This document shows positions 42,380-51,604 of a DNA stretch of 64,000 nucleotides, in pieces. Source of the DNA: Saccharospirillum sp039982735 (GTDB lineage Bacteria > Pseudomonadota > Gammaproteobacteria > Pseudomonadales > Natronospirillaceae); contig NZ_JBDWXV010000017.1 in the NCBI RefSeq assembly GCF_039982735.1, forward strand, positions 1-64,000, written 5' to 3'. Position numbers and translations under genes: made by a program. Under the pieces are notes generated by a model. It did no database searches, had not been told where the DNA came from, and saw only the letters and a program-made list of their open reading frames with translations. Numbering within the stretch: position 1 is the stretch's first letter; each line of letters begins with the position of its first letter.

Positions 42380-42988
42380 TTACTCAATGAAGTACAAGCC
42401 AGAACCGGTAGTATCGATACCCTGTTGGCGAAGCTGGGAGCGCGTCATCGAATCGATGTCGTACACCACATCGGACGCACAGCGGCTGTTTTGCCGGCCG
42501 GCGGGCTGGTTGGCCAGACAGTTGCGGAAGCCTTCATCGATGACCATTTCAACCATGGTCTCGTAGCTGCCATCAGCCATCATGTCCTGGTACACCACCT
42601 TGGCGCCCAGTATGTGGGTGTCGACAAACGCTTTGAACCGGTCGTTCTCAACCACCAGGTTTTCGACGGTCGAACTACCGACAATCTGCGTGCCATAAAC
42701 CCGCTCGGCGAGCGTGCGGTATGCGTCAAGCTTGGAAGCGCGCATGGCGATCAGTCGTTTCTGAACCTCCGAGAGCCCCTGTGAATTGGGGTTAATGGCA
42801 CCGTAACCGGTCGAGCGCAGTACCATGGGTTCCATGGGCGGGAGCTTTTCATTAATGGCCCGAACCTCGGCCACAATGGCCTCAACTTCATCGTCATCGT
42901 TACCGAAGGGCCACATCGAGCAGCCGCTTAACACCAGCGCTGCGCCCAGTACCACCACACCGGAACGCAATTTGGACAGGGTTTTCAT
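42380..42988 (-). CDS. flgP: FlgP, outer membrane lipoprotein for flagellar function
   Basis: A 202-residue LPP20-family lipoprotein. The lipobox LVLSGC gives an acylated Cys at about residue 22. The conserved core RLIAMRASKLDAYRTLAERVYGTQIVGSSTVENL is diagnostic of FlgP/LPP20 proteins, which build the outer-membrane disks around sheathed or high-torque flagella. I start at ATG 42988 (GGAGA upstream), not the upstream in-frame codon at 43018. It is the first gene of a flgP-flgT pair, behind a sigma-28-type promoter. flgO, often adjacent in Vibrio, is not seen. Confidence 0.88.
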   Translation of the reverse strand: MKTLSKLRSGVVVLGAALVLSGCSMWPFGNDDDEVEAIVAEVRAINEKLPPMEPMVLRSTGYGAINPNSQGLSEVQKRLIAMRASKLDAYRTLAERVYGTQIVGSSTVENLVVENDRFKAFVDTHILGAKVVYQDMMADGSYETMVEMVIDEGFRNCLANQPAGRQNSRCASDVVYDIDSMTRSQLRQQGIDTTGSGLYFIE

Positions 42989-43031
42989 AGAAGGTCTCCG
43001 CCTACCGATACAACACATGGGATTTCCTGTT

Positions 43032-43058
43032 TTATCGGCATGAATCGGCAGGACATTA
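43032..43058 (-). promoter_or_regulatory. Sigma-28 (FliA) type flagellar promoter of flgP-flgT
   Basis: On the minus strand TAATGTCC (43051-43058), 11 bp, then GCCGATAA (43032-43039). The -10 equals the E. coli FliA consensus at all eight positions, the spacer is the consensus 11, and the -35 matches TAAAGTTT at five of eight. It lies 44 bp upstream of the flgP start. Confidence 0.75.
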
Positions 43059-43304
43059 GCCCTAACTGAGCGACACGGGTTCTGACAATAATCACTGCCA
43101 ATATTCTGCCATTCCGATCACCCGGTCAGGTTTCTGACAGCGTAATACGTCAAAGAAACGATCAAAAAAGCATCAAATCGGCCTTTTTTATGTGAATTAC
43201 TTCACAGTAAGTTCGGTTTAACCCAGAATTTTTCCCCACAAGGCCCGCCACTCTTTACTGTGCGTCGCCGAACCACCAAGAGCAGACACCCTCGAGGGCA
43301 GAAC

Positions 43305-44759
43305 GTGAACCGGACACTGACTATCACTTGCGCCACGTTGATTGGCAGTCTTGGCGGCCCATTGGCCGGCACCGCGCTGGCAGGCAATTACAACTACCTG
43401 ACCAGCAGCACCGCCGTGTCAGTCGGCCCGATCAGCAACCCCCAGATCGCCACATCCGGGCGTTTCAATCCGTCCGCCAGCCAAATCAGTACCAACCGGG
43501 CCCGGTTTCCGGTACTGGACTTCACGCTGAATCTGCAGCAGCGAGGCCTGGGCGAATTCAATACGGTGTTTGACAACATGGATGCGCAGATCAACCAGAT
43601 CTCCGACACCTTTGATGCTTATGATGCAGGCGATGCCTCGGTCGGCGATGTATTGGCCGAAGTCGATGCGCTGGAGACCTCGCTCGACAACAACGTCGAA
43701 CTGCTGGCAGACAGCTTCTACCTGAAGCCCGGCGCGCTGGTAAACCTGCCGATGACGCCGCTGAGCATCGATATGGGCAATGCCGGTACGCTTAGCCTGG
43801 GCGCTTCATCGTTGACCCAGGCCCGGGGTTCACTGTTGCACGGCCCGATAGAATTTGACATCGATGCACAGACCATCGCCGACACCAGTGACGATAACGA
43901 AGACCTGGATGCCCTAGACTACCTGCGCACCACCTCATCGGTCTATTTGAAGCAGGGACAGGTGTTCAATGTCGATGTCGGCTATGCCCAGGCTTTGCAC
44001 GGTGTTCGTTTTCTCGACCAGTTCGGGATTGAAACCACGGCAGGCGCGCGGGGCACGCTGATTGCCCACAATTTGCAGAAACACCTTTACCCGCTGAAAG
44101 ACCTGGCACGCCAGGCCAGTGAAGACGACAGCACCCTAAGCAATGACATCAGCAACGATTTGTCAGAAGGGTTCGAAGACTTCAACCTCGATGTCGCGCT
44201 GGACCTGGGCGTCACCTTTAAACGTAACAATACCCTGGTGGGAGTCACCGCCTACAACCTGAACGCACCCGTGCTGGAATACAACCGGCTCGGCGGCGAC
44301 TGCGACAGCATCAGCAACGACCTGGCACAGACCGAGTGTTACCACGCTGAATACTTTGCCTCGATTGGCGATATCGACCTCACTGAAGAGCATCGCCTGT
44401 TCCCGCACATCACCGTCGATGCCAGCCAGAGCTTCCTGAGCAACCGTATCGCCATCGCTGGCGCTGCCGACCTGTGGCGCAAGACCGACTTGTTCGGCGA
44501 GCAGAGCCAGAACATCAACCTCGCATTTCTGGCCCAACCGACCGCCTGGTACTGGCCTCGCCTGCGACTCGGCATCGGCAAAGACGTATTGGATTTCGAA
44601 GCCACCCAACTCGGCCTAGGCCTCAGCTTTTTCAATGTCGTTCAATTCGACACTCAGATCAACAGCGTGCTGGGCGATCTGTTCAGCAGTGACCTGACCA
44701 AGCAAGGCAATGCACTGCGCAGTGCTTCCGCTGCTTTGTCCGTTAACGTCGCGTTTTAA
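43305..44759 (+). CDS. TraF-like outer membrane barrel protein (PF13729-like)
   Basis: A 484-residue exported protein with a signal peptide (TCATLIGSLGGPLAGTALA), then AVSVGPISNPQIATSGRFNPSAS and barrel strands ending in Phe (SVNVAF), in the style of the family annotated as conjugal transfer protein TraF (plasmid TraF-2). A helical, coiled segment (about 75-130, DNMDAQINQISDTFDAYD...ALETSLDNNVELL) interrupts the barrel. There is no conjugation machinery near, so a transport or surface role unrelated to conjugation is more likely. I use GTG 43305 with GAGGG upstream. It is divergent from flgP and followed 22 bp later by a lipoprotein gene. Confidence 0.75.
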   Translation: MNRTLTITCATLIGSLGGPLAGTALAGNYNYLTSSTAVSVGPISNPQIATSGRFNPSASQISTNRARFPVLDFTLNLQQRGLGEFNTVFDNMDAQINQISDTFDAYDAGDASVGDVLAEVDALETSLDNNVELLADSFYLKPGALVNLPMTPLSIDMGNAGTLSLGASSLTQARGSLLHGPIEFDIDAQTIADTSDDNEDLDALDYLRTTSSVYLKQGQVFNVDVGYAQALHGVRFLDQFGIETTAGARGTLIAHNLQKHLYPLKDLARQASEDDSTLSNDISNDLSEGFEDFNLDVALDLGVTFKRNNTLVGVTAYNLNAPVLEYNRLGGDCDSISNDLAQTECYHAEYFASIGDIDLTEEHRLFPHITVDASQSFLSNRIAIAGAADLWRKTDLFGEQSQNINLAFLAQPTAWYWPRLRLGIGKDVLDFEATQLGLGLSFFNVVQFDTQINSVLGDLFSSDLTKQGNALRSASAALSVNVAF

Positions 44760-44781
44760 TCTGGCCTTGGAGAAACAATTT

Positions 44782-46368
44782 ATGAAACCTACTTATCTGA
44801 CTCTCACACTGGCCGCCTCCCTGACCCTGGCCGGTTGCAACGTTGACCCCCAGGATGGCACCGGCAGCGACAATCGCACCGGGCTGAATGGCCTGGCGGT
44901 CGATGGCCGTATTGCCGGCGGCAAGGTCTGGGCCGACATGAACAACAACAACCGCATCGACGATTTCGAGCCCTATGCCTACACCGACAGCGACGGCTAC
45001 TACTCCTACAACCCGCTGAACAATACCAACTACTGTGCCTTGCCGGTCATTTCCGACGAGTACCAGCGCTACTGCCTGATCTATGGCAGCAGTGTCGATA
45101 GCATCGTGATTCGCATCAAGGGCGGCACCGACCTCTCAACCGGCGAGCGGCTGAAGGGCGTGATGGCCATGTCATCCTCTATTTCATCGTCGTCGGTGCG
45201 CAGCTCAACACCGCTGGTCCTGTCACCCATCACAACCTTGTTGTCCGGCGTCGATTCAGACTACGCGCGCAATGAGATTCGCAGTGCCCTGAGCATTACC
45301 TCGGATGCTGACCTGCGTCTGGATTTTTCTACCGCAAGCGATGCCAAAGCAAAGCGGTTTCTGGCTAACTCGGTTGCCGTACAAACCATGATGGATGTTC
45401 TGACATCAAGCACCGACAATGACCAGGCGGAAGCCACTAACCAGATGCAACTGATCAACCGCCTGAGCCAGCAAGTGGCCATGGGCGCCCGCCCGGTTGA
45501 ATTTAACCAGTCGCACGTGCAAAACCTGACGTCATCGCTGATCTCCGATTCCCAAACGATCAGCCGGGTTACTACTCGTCTGGCCGACCTTAATGCAGAA
45601 ATTCAGCGCATAGAAACCGCAGCAGACCAGGCCGCCGTCAATGCCCAGCTCAAGGCTTCCGAGGTGATTTCGCAGTTGATCAAGCGCGAATCAGATAGCG
45701 ATGAAGCAGAATCCATTCAACGGGTACTGAACAGTGGCATCAACACCCTATCAACGGCGCTGACCACCAACCTGAACACCAACACCGTCGAGTTCGACAT
45801 TGCCAGCATTACCAACAGCCTGGTCGACGCCGGCAAAAACGCTACCGGCAACCTGGACAATGATGCCATCAACACCGCCTCACAAGACGCCGCTACTGAA
45901 GCGACTCTGGCCACCGGCACCCAATGGGGTGGCAATTGGTTCGTACTCGAAGCCACGGCTGAGGATTCTGACGAACTGGCCGAAGGCAGCTACATTGCCA
46001 TTCGCCTGGACGGCAATGCCGAATCCACCAGTGGCCGCATCGGCACCTGCGTCAATGTCAGCGCACTCAACCCGGATGATGACGATGAAGTCTTCGAAAA
46101 TGAATACCTTGGCGGACGTTGGAGCAAACTCTCGGAAGGCGCCATTCTGTTGACATTCGATTACGAAGGTCAGGAATTCGAAGGCCAGATGAAAGCCAAG
46201 GTTAAAAACGAAGGCGAAGCCCAGAAGTTCCGTTTCACCTCTGAAATTGATGGAGCGACCGAATCCGGTGATTTGGTCCTGAACGAAACCCGCCGTGCAA
46301 ATCTAAACGCAGTGGCCCGGCCAGTATCCGATGAAGACTGTGCCAACACCGTAAACGCAAGCCTCTAA
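44782..46368 (+). CDS. Secreted lipoprotein with a repeat-rich helical body, unknown function
   Basis: A 528-residue lipoprotein with lipobox LTLAGC near residue 20. After it, GRIAGGKVWADMNNNNRIDDFEPYAYTDSDGYYSY is a calcium-binding, SdrD-B/carboxypeptidase-regulatory-like module with aspartate-rich loops. The middle (about 200-380) is a long alpha-helical stretch, and the C-terminus (about 390-528) is a beta domain with paired cysteines. No named family recognised. GGAG lies upstream of ATG 44782. It sits between the two TraF-like barrels on the same strand, so the three products may act together at the surface. Confidence 0.75.
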   Translation: MKPTYLTLTLAASLTLAGCNVDPQDGTGSDNRTGLNGLAVDGRIAGGKVWADMNNNNRIDDFEPYAYTDSDGYYSYNPLNNTNYCALPVISDEYQRYCLIYGSSVDSIVIRIKGGTDLSTGERLKGVMAMSSSISSSSVRSSTPLVLSPITTLLSGVDSDYARNEIRSALSITSDADLRLDFSTASDAKAKRFLANSVAVQTMMDVLTSSTDNDQAEATNQMQLINRLSQQVAMGARPVEFNQSHVQNLTSSLISDSQTISRVTTRLADLNAEIQRIETAADQAAVNAQLKASEVISQLIKRESDSDEAESIQRVLNSGINTLSTALTTNLNTNTVEFDIASITNSLVDAGKNATGNLDNDAINTASQDAATEATLATGTQWGGNWFVLEATAEDSDELAEGSYIAIRLDGNAESTSGRIGTCVNVSALNPDDDDEVFENEYLGGRWSKLSEGAILLTFDYEGQEFEGQMKAKVKNEGEAQKFRFTSEIDGATESGDLVLNETRRANLNAVARPVSDEDCANTVNASL

Positions 46369-46486
46369 CATAACCGGCCAGCGCGCCTGAAAAGCGCTGT
46401 TGGCCAACGTTAGTATTTGCACGAGCACCAGAACCCGCTAAGCTTCACTGAGTGTAAACCTGACGTAAACTCAAAAAGGTCAACCG

Positions 46487-48235
46487 ATGAAAAAAACGCT
46501 GATTGCTCTCTCCGTTATTGCTGCCAGTACCGCTCAGGCAACTCCCTTTACCGGGAATGATGCGAAGTCGAACGCCATGGGTAATACCGGGGTAGCGTCG
46601 GCCGCGTTGTCGAGTGTGCACTCGTTCAACCCCGCCCTGTTGTCGGTATTGGGCCGGGAATCATCCTTCGCGATGACACTGCCTTCATTCCGTTTTTCCA
46701 TCGACGACTCCGACGGCGTCATCACCTCCGGCAAAGCCTTCACCGATGACGGCGGCACCATCGATCAGTTTGAAACCATTGATGCGGATGCGTTCAGTGT
46801 TGCGGTGTTTGGGGATACGGATGCTGGTATTGCATCTATGGAAGAGGTATTGACCGACATTGGGCAGAACGTGACTGATCTGGAAGCCGCAATTCAGGCC
46901 GTCAATGATGACATTGACAATGATGGTGAAGTGTCACAGGCAAACCTAAACGAACTGAATGCCCAATCAGGAAACCTAACAACCAATACCAGTACACTTG
47001 ATGGTAAGACCAACACCGCCAACAACGAAGCCACTAATTTGGACCGGGTGGTTCAAAACACCAAGCGGGACTTTCAGGATTTTGACGAAAAAGCCTTCAG
47101 TCTAGGCTTGGGTGCTGATTTCATCAGTGTGGCAGTGCCACGTGAAGGCTACAGCTTCGGTGTAAACATAACGAACAACACCACGATCGGCGCTAAAGTG
47201 TTCATGAACGACAATGATTTCAATGAAATTGACTTGTTGTTGGATGATTTGACAGGTTTAACAAATCAGTCCACCGAACTCAGTGGTTCTATGGTCAATT
47301 TGTCCGGTGCAAACCAAGCTATTACCGATCATATTGGCACCCTGCCAGATCAAAGTGACTATTCAAATGACGCTGCAGGTGCTCAACAATATGAAGATGA
47401 CCTTCAAGCTTGGGGTACAGAGCTTCAAAACCTGACTACTGACCTAAACACTGCACAAAATGAAGTCAACACCGAACAAGACGCTTTGGTGAACTACGAC
47501 GGCACCTACTACTCAAACGGCGAAGTAGACGCACCGACACTTGACAACTTCGAATCCGAAATGGAAATCATCGGCGCATCGGTCACAGAATTCGGTGTCA
47601 CCATCGCGCGGGATTTTGAGTACATGGGCGAATCGTTCTCGGCCGGTGTTACACCCAAACTGGTCAGCCTGAATATCTTCGAGAAACGTTTCACCATTGA
47701 GGAAGCGGAAGACGAGTTTGGCGACACCGCCACACTGATTGAAGAGAACTCAACCAACGTCATCACCGCTAACGTAGACATCGGTGTCGCCAAAAACTGG
47801 CCCGACGTCCTAAACGGCCAGGTACGCGGTGGTCTGGTGATTAAAGACCTGATTCCGCAAACCTTTGAAACCACCTCAGGCGCTGATGTCAGCATTGGCC
47901 CCAAAATGCGCATCGGCGGTGCCCACATGACCCGCTGGACTACCCTGGCGGCAGACCTGGACATCACCGAAAACCAGCCGCTGAAATACGGTGTGCCGAC
48001 CCGCTACCTGGGCCTGGGCGCTGAATTCAACGCCTACAACTGGTTCAAACTGCGCGGCGGCTACCGCAATAACCTGAGCGTGGAAGACAGCCATGTCATT
48101 TCCGCTGGTTTCGGTTTTACCCCCTGGGGCGTTGGCTTGGATCTGACGGGCTGGTTCAAACCCAAGTCGTTTGATGACTGGGATGAAGTGATTCAGGACG
48201 CTGGCATGGTTGCCCAGTTCTCGATGGAGTTTTAA
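46487..48235 (+). CDS. TraF-like outer membrane barrel with coiled-coil insertions
   Basis: A 582-residue protein with a signal peptide (TLIALSVIAASTAQA) and the family opening KSNAMGNTGVASAALSSVHSFNPALL, close to the AMGGTGVA...NPA motif of TraF-2 and FadL-like barrels. The C-terminus ends in Phe (AQFSMEF). Two low-complexity, Asn/Thr/Asp-rich coiled-coil inserts (about residues 115-195 and 245-345) break the barrel. The DNA there (about 46,820-47,560) is AT-richer than its flanks, as though added later. Codon use before and after is GC-rich. Possibly a paralogue of the first barrel. Confidence 0.75.
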   Translation: MKKTLIALSVIAASTAQATPFTGNDAKSNAMGNTGVASAALSSVHSFNPALLSVLGRESSFAMTLPSFRFSIDDSDGVITSGKAFTDDGGTIDQFETIDADAFSVAVFGDTDAGIASMEEVLTDIGQNVTDLEAAIQAVNDDIDNDGEVSQANLNELNAQSGNLTTNTSTLDGKTNTANNEATNLDRVVQNTKRDFQDFDEKAFSLGLGADFISVAVPREGYSFGVNITNNTTIGAKVFMNDNDFNEIDLLLDDLTGLTNQSTELSGSMVNLSGANQAITDHIGTLPDQSDYSNDAAGAQQYEDDLQAWGTELQNLTTDLNTAQNEVNTEQDALVNYDGTYYSNGEVDAPTLDNFESEMEIIGASVTEFGVTIARDFEYMGESFSAGVTPKLVSLNIFEKRFTIEEAEDEFGDTATLIEENSTNVITANVDIGVAKNWPDVLNGQVRGGLVIKDLIPQTFETTSGADVSIGPKMRIGGAHMTRWTTLAADLDITENQPLKYGVPTRYLGLGAEFNAYNWFKLRGGYRNNLSVEDSHVISAGFGFTPWGVGLDLTGWFKPKSFDDWDEVIQDAGMVAQFSMEF

Positions 48236-48265
48236 TCAGTAGATTCAGATTTGGCAACCATCCAA

Positions 48266-48464
48266 GTGTCAGTTGCCGGGTAGACCTAGCCGGGGGAGTC
48301 CGCAACATGGACTAAAACGCCAGGAGCGTTTTAGCATGAGCGAAGCGAGCCCGAAGGGTGAATCCCATGGACGGGATTCATATCATGCGTTCTAGGCCCG
48401 AGACGTCGGACCGCCATTGATGGATCTACGCCGACCCCGGATAGGTCTACCCGGTGGCTGACAC
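48266..48464. repeat. Long inverted repeat element (copy A)
   Basis: The arms GTGTCAG...CCGGGTAGACCTAGCCGGGG (48266-48294) and the near-complement (48435-48464) enclose two inner hairpins (AAAACGC/GCGTTTT and GAATCCC/GGGATTC). Read on the minus strand, the right arm continues GGGGTCGGCGTAGATCCATC, matching copies B and C, so this copy is inverted relative to them. It fills most of the space between the TraF-like gene and cca. Confidence 0.75.
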
Positions 48465-48550
48465 GAATTCAAGCCACGGATCCCCTGCAACCACAGCCCA
48501 CTTTCCACTACACTATCACCACATTCTCAACGCTTGTCTGACTACCCTAC

Positions 48551-49780
48551 ATGGATATCTACCTCGTTGGTGGTGCCGTTCGCGACACCTTGCTCGGCCT
48601 TGCAGTAAAAGATCACGACTGGGTGGTCGTTGGCGCCACGCCCGAGCAACTGGAACAGCAAGGCTACCAGCGCGTTGGTGCCGACTTTCCCGTGTTCCTG
48701 CACCCCAGCACCAAAGAGGAATATGCCCTGGCACGCACCGAGCGTAAATCGGGCCATGGCTACACCGGCTTTGAGGTTCAGTTTTCGCCGGATGTCACCC
48801 TCGAAGACGACCTGCTGCGCCGCGACCTCACCATCAACGCCATGGCCCGGGCAGACGACGGCACCCTGATCGACCCCTACCACGGCAAGGCCGACCTCGA
48901 CGCCCGCCTGCTGCGCCACGTTTCGCCCGCCTTTCGGGAAGACCCTTTGCGCGTATTGCGCGTCGCCCGCTTTGCCGCCCGGTTCGACCACCTCGGCTTC
49001 AGCGTCGCCGACGACACCCAGGCCCTGATGTGCGACATGGTGCAGGAAGGCGAACTGGGCTACCTGGTGCCGGAACGCATCTGGCAGGAAATGAGCCGGG
49101 CCCTGATGGAGCCCAACCCCGAAGTCTTCTTTCAGGTATTGCGCGCCTGCGGGGCACTCAGGGTCGTCTTCCCGGCGCTCGACGCCCTGTTCGGCATCCC
49201 CCAGCCAATGCGCTGGCACCCCGAAGTCGATACCGGTATTCATACCCTCAAAGCCCTGCAGATCGCCGTACAGATGGACGCCCCGCTTGACGTTCGGGTC
49301 GCAACGCTCAGTCACGACCTGGGCAAAGCCCTCACCGAACCCACCAACTGGCCCTCGCACCGGGGCCACGAAGACCTGGGGGCCGACCTAATTCGCCAGC
49401 ACGCCAGCAACTGGCGCTGGCCGAAGAAAGCCGCCGCGCTGGCCGAACATACCGCGCGCTATCACACCCATTGCCATCGCATTCGGGAACTACGGCCCGC
49501 GACCATCGTCAAAACCCTGAACAAGCTCGGTGCCTTTCGCCAGAGCGACCACTTCCGGCAATTCCTGCAAGCCTGTGAATGTGATGCCCGCGGACGATCC
49601 GGTCTGGAACAGCAACCGTACCCTCAGGCAGCATTATTTGAACGCTGTCTGGCGGCTTGTGGGTCGGTATTACCGGCCGATCTGGCCGCACAGGGGTATC
49701 AGGGCGCTGAGCTGGGCGAGGCGCTGAACCGGGAACGGGTACGCGCGGTAGCGCAGGAGAAGGCAACGTGGTCCGACTAA
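48551..49780 (+). CDS. cca: Cca, multifunctional CCA-adding tRNA nucleotidyltransferase with HD domain
   Basis: A 409-residue enzyme that adds or repairs the 3'-CCA of tRNA. Class II nucleotidyltransferase motifs: YLVGGAVRDTLLG, the metal pair DHDW, RRDLTINAMAR and LRVARFAARF. The C-terminal HD domain (SHDLGKALTEP at about 257-267, and the RGHEDLGADL region) gives phosphatase and phosphodiesterase activities, as in E. coli Cca. Length and order are canonical. It overlaps the start of folM by 13 bp, suggesting translational coupling. In Pseudomonas cca lies near the ksgA-apaH block; here the accessory region of about 17.7 kb lies between. Confidence 0.96.
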   Translation: MDIYLVGGAVRDTLLGLAVKDHDWVVVGATPEQLEQQGYQRVGADFPVFLHPSTKEEYALARTERKSGHGYTGFEVQFSPDVTLEDDLLRRDLTINAMARADDGTLIDPYHGKADLDARLLRHVSPAFREDPLRVLRVARFAARFDHLGFSVADDTQALMCDMVQEGELGYLVPERIWQEMSRALMEPNPEVFFQVLRACGALRVVFPALDALFGIPQPMRWHPEVDTGIHTLKALQIAVQMDAPLDVRVATLSHDLGKALTEPTNWPSHRGHEDLGADLIRQHASNWRWPKKAAALAEHTARYHTHCHRIRELRPATIVKTLNKLGAFRQSDHFRQFLQACECDARGRSGLEQQPYPQAALFERCLAACGSVLPADLAAQGYQGAELGEALNRERVRAVAQEKATWSD

Positions 49781-50532
49781 GCAGCACCATCACACAGGAA
49801 TCGGCCGCAGCGCCGGTCGTTTTTCTCACCGGCGCCGCGCGTCGGGTGGGCGCCGAAACCGCCCGGGTATTTCACGCCGCCGGGTTTCGGGTCGTTATTC
49901 ATTACCGCAGCAGCGAGCAGGATGCCATCGCGCTGGTCGACGAACTCAACCGGGCACGGCCAGACACCGCCGCCTGCATTCAATCAAGACTCGACACCCA
50001 AGCCACCATTCAAGCGGCGGCTGATGACGCCATTGCGGTGTTTGGCCAGATCGATGTGCTAATCAACAACGCCTCCAGTTTCTTCCCAACCCCCTGGGGC
50101 GACATTACTGACGACGCCATTCACGCCCTGATGCACAGCAACCTATTGCTGCCAATGGCGATGATCCAGGCGCTGGCATCTGAGCTGAAACACCGGGAGG
50201 GCACCATCATCAACCTGGTCGACATTCATGCCCTGCGCCCGCTGGCCGATCACCCAGCCTACGGCGCGGCCAAGGCCGGACTGATCAGCCTGACCAAAAG
50301 CGCCGCGCTGGATCTGGCACCCCGGGTTCGCGCCAATGCCATAGCGCCCGGAGCTATTTTGTTGCCCGAGCAGGAAGGCGATGACTATGAAGCAGCGCTA
50401 ACCGGCAACGTTCCGCTGGCACGCATGGGCAACCCAACCGACATTGCCGAAGCGGCGCTGTTTCTGGCGACTGCGCCCTATGTTACCGGCCAGATATTGG
50501 CGGTCGACGGCGGTCGTACTCTGAAGCAATAG
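49768..50532 (+). CDS. folM: FolM-like pteridine reductase (short-chain dehydrogenase)
   Basis: A 254-residue SDR enzyme with the pteridine-reductase fingerprint TGAARRVGAETARVF (a TGxxxRxG dinucleotide motif with arginine), NNASSFFPTPWG, catalytic YGAAKAG, and VRANAIAPGAILLPE. E. coli FolM makes tetrahydromonapterin and dihydrofolate. It overlaps the end of cca, and its 3' end overlaps by 50 bp the 3' end of the convergent glycosyltransferase gene. Confidence 0.88.
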   Translation: MVRLSSTITQESAAAPVVFLTGAARRVGAETARVFHAAGFRVVIHYRSSEQDAIALVDELNRARPDTAACIQSRLDTQATIQAAADDAIAVFGQIDVLINNASSFFPTPWGDITDDAIHALMHSNLLLPMAMIQALASELKHREGTIINLVDIHALRPLADHPAYGAAKAGLISLTKSAALDLAPRVRANAIAPGAILLPEQEGDDYEAALTGNVPLARMGNPTDIAEAALFLATAPYVTGQILAVDGGRTLKQ

Positions 50533-51604
50533 CGGCCATCCGCTCGGCGTAACGCCCTGCCAGTTCAGACCAGAGAGGCAAAGCCGGCTCAGCGACCGGC
50601 GCACCTCCAGTGCCCGTCAGCACCGATTTCAGTGCGGCTGTCAGTTCGGCCACATCACATTGGGCGTCGGTTTCTGAGCCAGTATAGAAATGCGCGTCAG
50701 GCAACACTTCGGGGTAGGCTAAGCGCTGTGGTGCCAACACCTGAGCACCGGCCTGAGCCAACTCCAGCATCGACAGCCCCTGAAAATCGTGCAGCGACGT
50801 TGAAACGCCAATTCCAGCCCGACCAATCCACTGCCGGTAGTCGCTCTGAGTGGCCTCACCCCAGTGTACAACCGAGTCGCCCAGCATTTGTCGCTGGCTT
50901 TCAAACTCCGAATTCCGGCCGCCGCCCGAACCCAGCATCGCCAGTCTGAATCCAACGCCTGCGGCGCGCAGAGTCATCAACGCCGCCAAAAACCGTTCTG
51001 GCTGTTTGTCCCACTCCCAACGGTGATTCCATACGATCAGATCGGCTTCTTTGGGCTGGTCGCGCAGTGCCGAGAACGCTTCGGTCAGCGGCACGGGCAA
51101 CACATCCGAACGATGCTCGATGCGGTCCAGGGGTTTACCCGGCAGCTTTTCAGGAAATCGGCGCAGCAGCTTTCGAGCCCCGTCTAAAAAGGTGCTCCGG
51201 TTAAACTCAGTGTTGAAACTGACCCAGTCGGCACACAGGGCATTCTGAATGCTCAGGAACTGCCAGCCGATCTGGTGATCGGTCGCTTGAGAATCCGAGC
51301 GCGGGTGCGCGAACTGGTTTTCGTGAAAATAGAGCCAGGTAGGAATAGCCGCCAGTTGCGGTCGAAAGGCCCGCAGCCGGGTCAGGTCACTCAGGCTGGT
51401 GGCAATGATCAGATCGTACTCGCGCTCGAAATCGGTGTCGTCAGACAGCGCCCAGAGCAGGCCAGAGGCCTCCACGCGCCAGCTAAAATGGCGCGCCGGC
51501 TGGGTCTTGAGCGTCCAGTCGATGTCCGGACAGGCCGCCATTAGGCCTTCGCACCAGTATTGATGACTGGCGCTGTGGTAAGCGCTGAGCAGCAGAACCC
51601 GCAT
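50483..51604 (-). CDS. tRNA-queuosine alpha-mannosyltransferase-like glycosyltransferase (DUF3524)
   Basis: A 373-residue glycosyltransferase with an N-terminal DUF3524 domain (MRVLLLSAYHSASHQYWCEGL to PTWLYFHENQFAHPRSDSQATDHQIGWQ) and a C-terminal GT4-like fold (WNHRWEWDKQPERFLAAL; STSLHDFQGLSMLELAQAG). Homologues include the animal enzyme that mannosylates queuosine in tRNA-Asp; the bacterial role is inferred from that family. I start at ATG 51604, at the ubiX stop codon, not the frame opening at 51679. The 3' end overlaps folM by 50 bp on the opposite strand. Confidence 0.85.
   Translation of the reverse strand: MRVLLLSAYHSASHQYWCEGLMAACPDIDWTLKTQPARHFSWRVEASGLLWALSDDTDFEREYDLIIATSLSDLTRLRAFRPQLAAIPTWLYFHENQFAHPRSDSQATDHQIGWQFLSIQNALCADWVSFNTEFNRSTFLDGARKLLRRFPEKLPGKPLDRIEHRSDVLPVPLTEAFSALRDQPKEADLIVWNHRWEWDKQPERFLAALMTLRAAGVGFRLAMLGSGGGRNSEFESQRQMLGDSVVHWGEATQSDYRQWIGRAGIGVSTSLHDFQGLSMLELAQAGAQVLAPQRLAYPEVLPDAHFYTGSETDAQCDVAELTAALKSVLTGTGGAPVAEPALPLWSELAGRYAERMAAIASEYDRRRPPISGR

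Noticed and set aside
43305..48235. Conjugative element suggested by TraF-like names
   Set aside because: The resemblance is to an outer-membrane family that carries that name; no relaxase, pilus or coupling gene is present.
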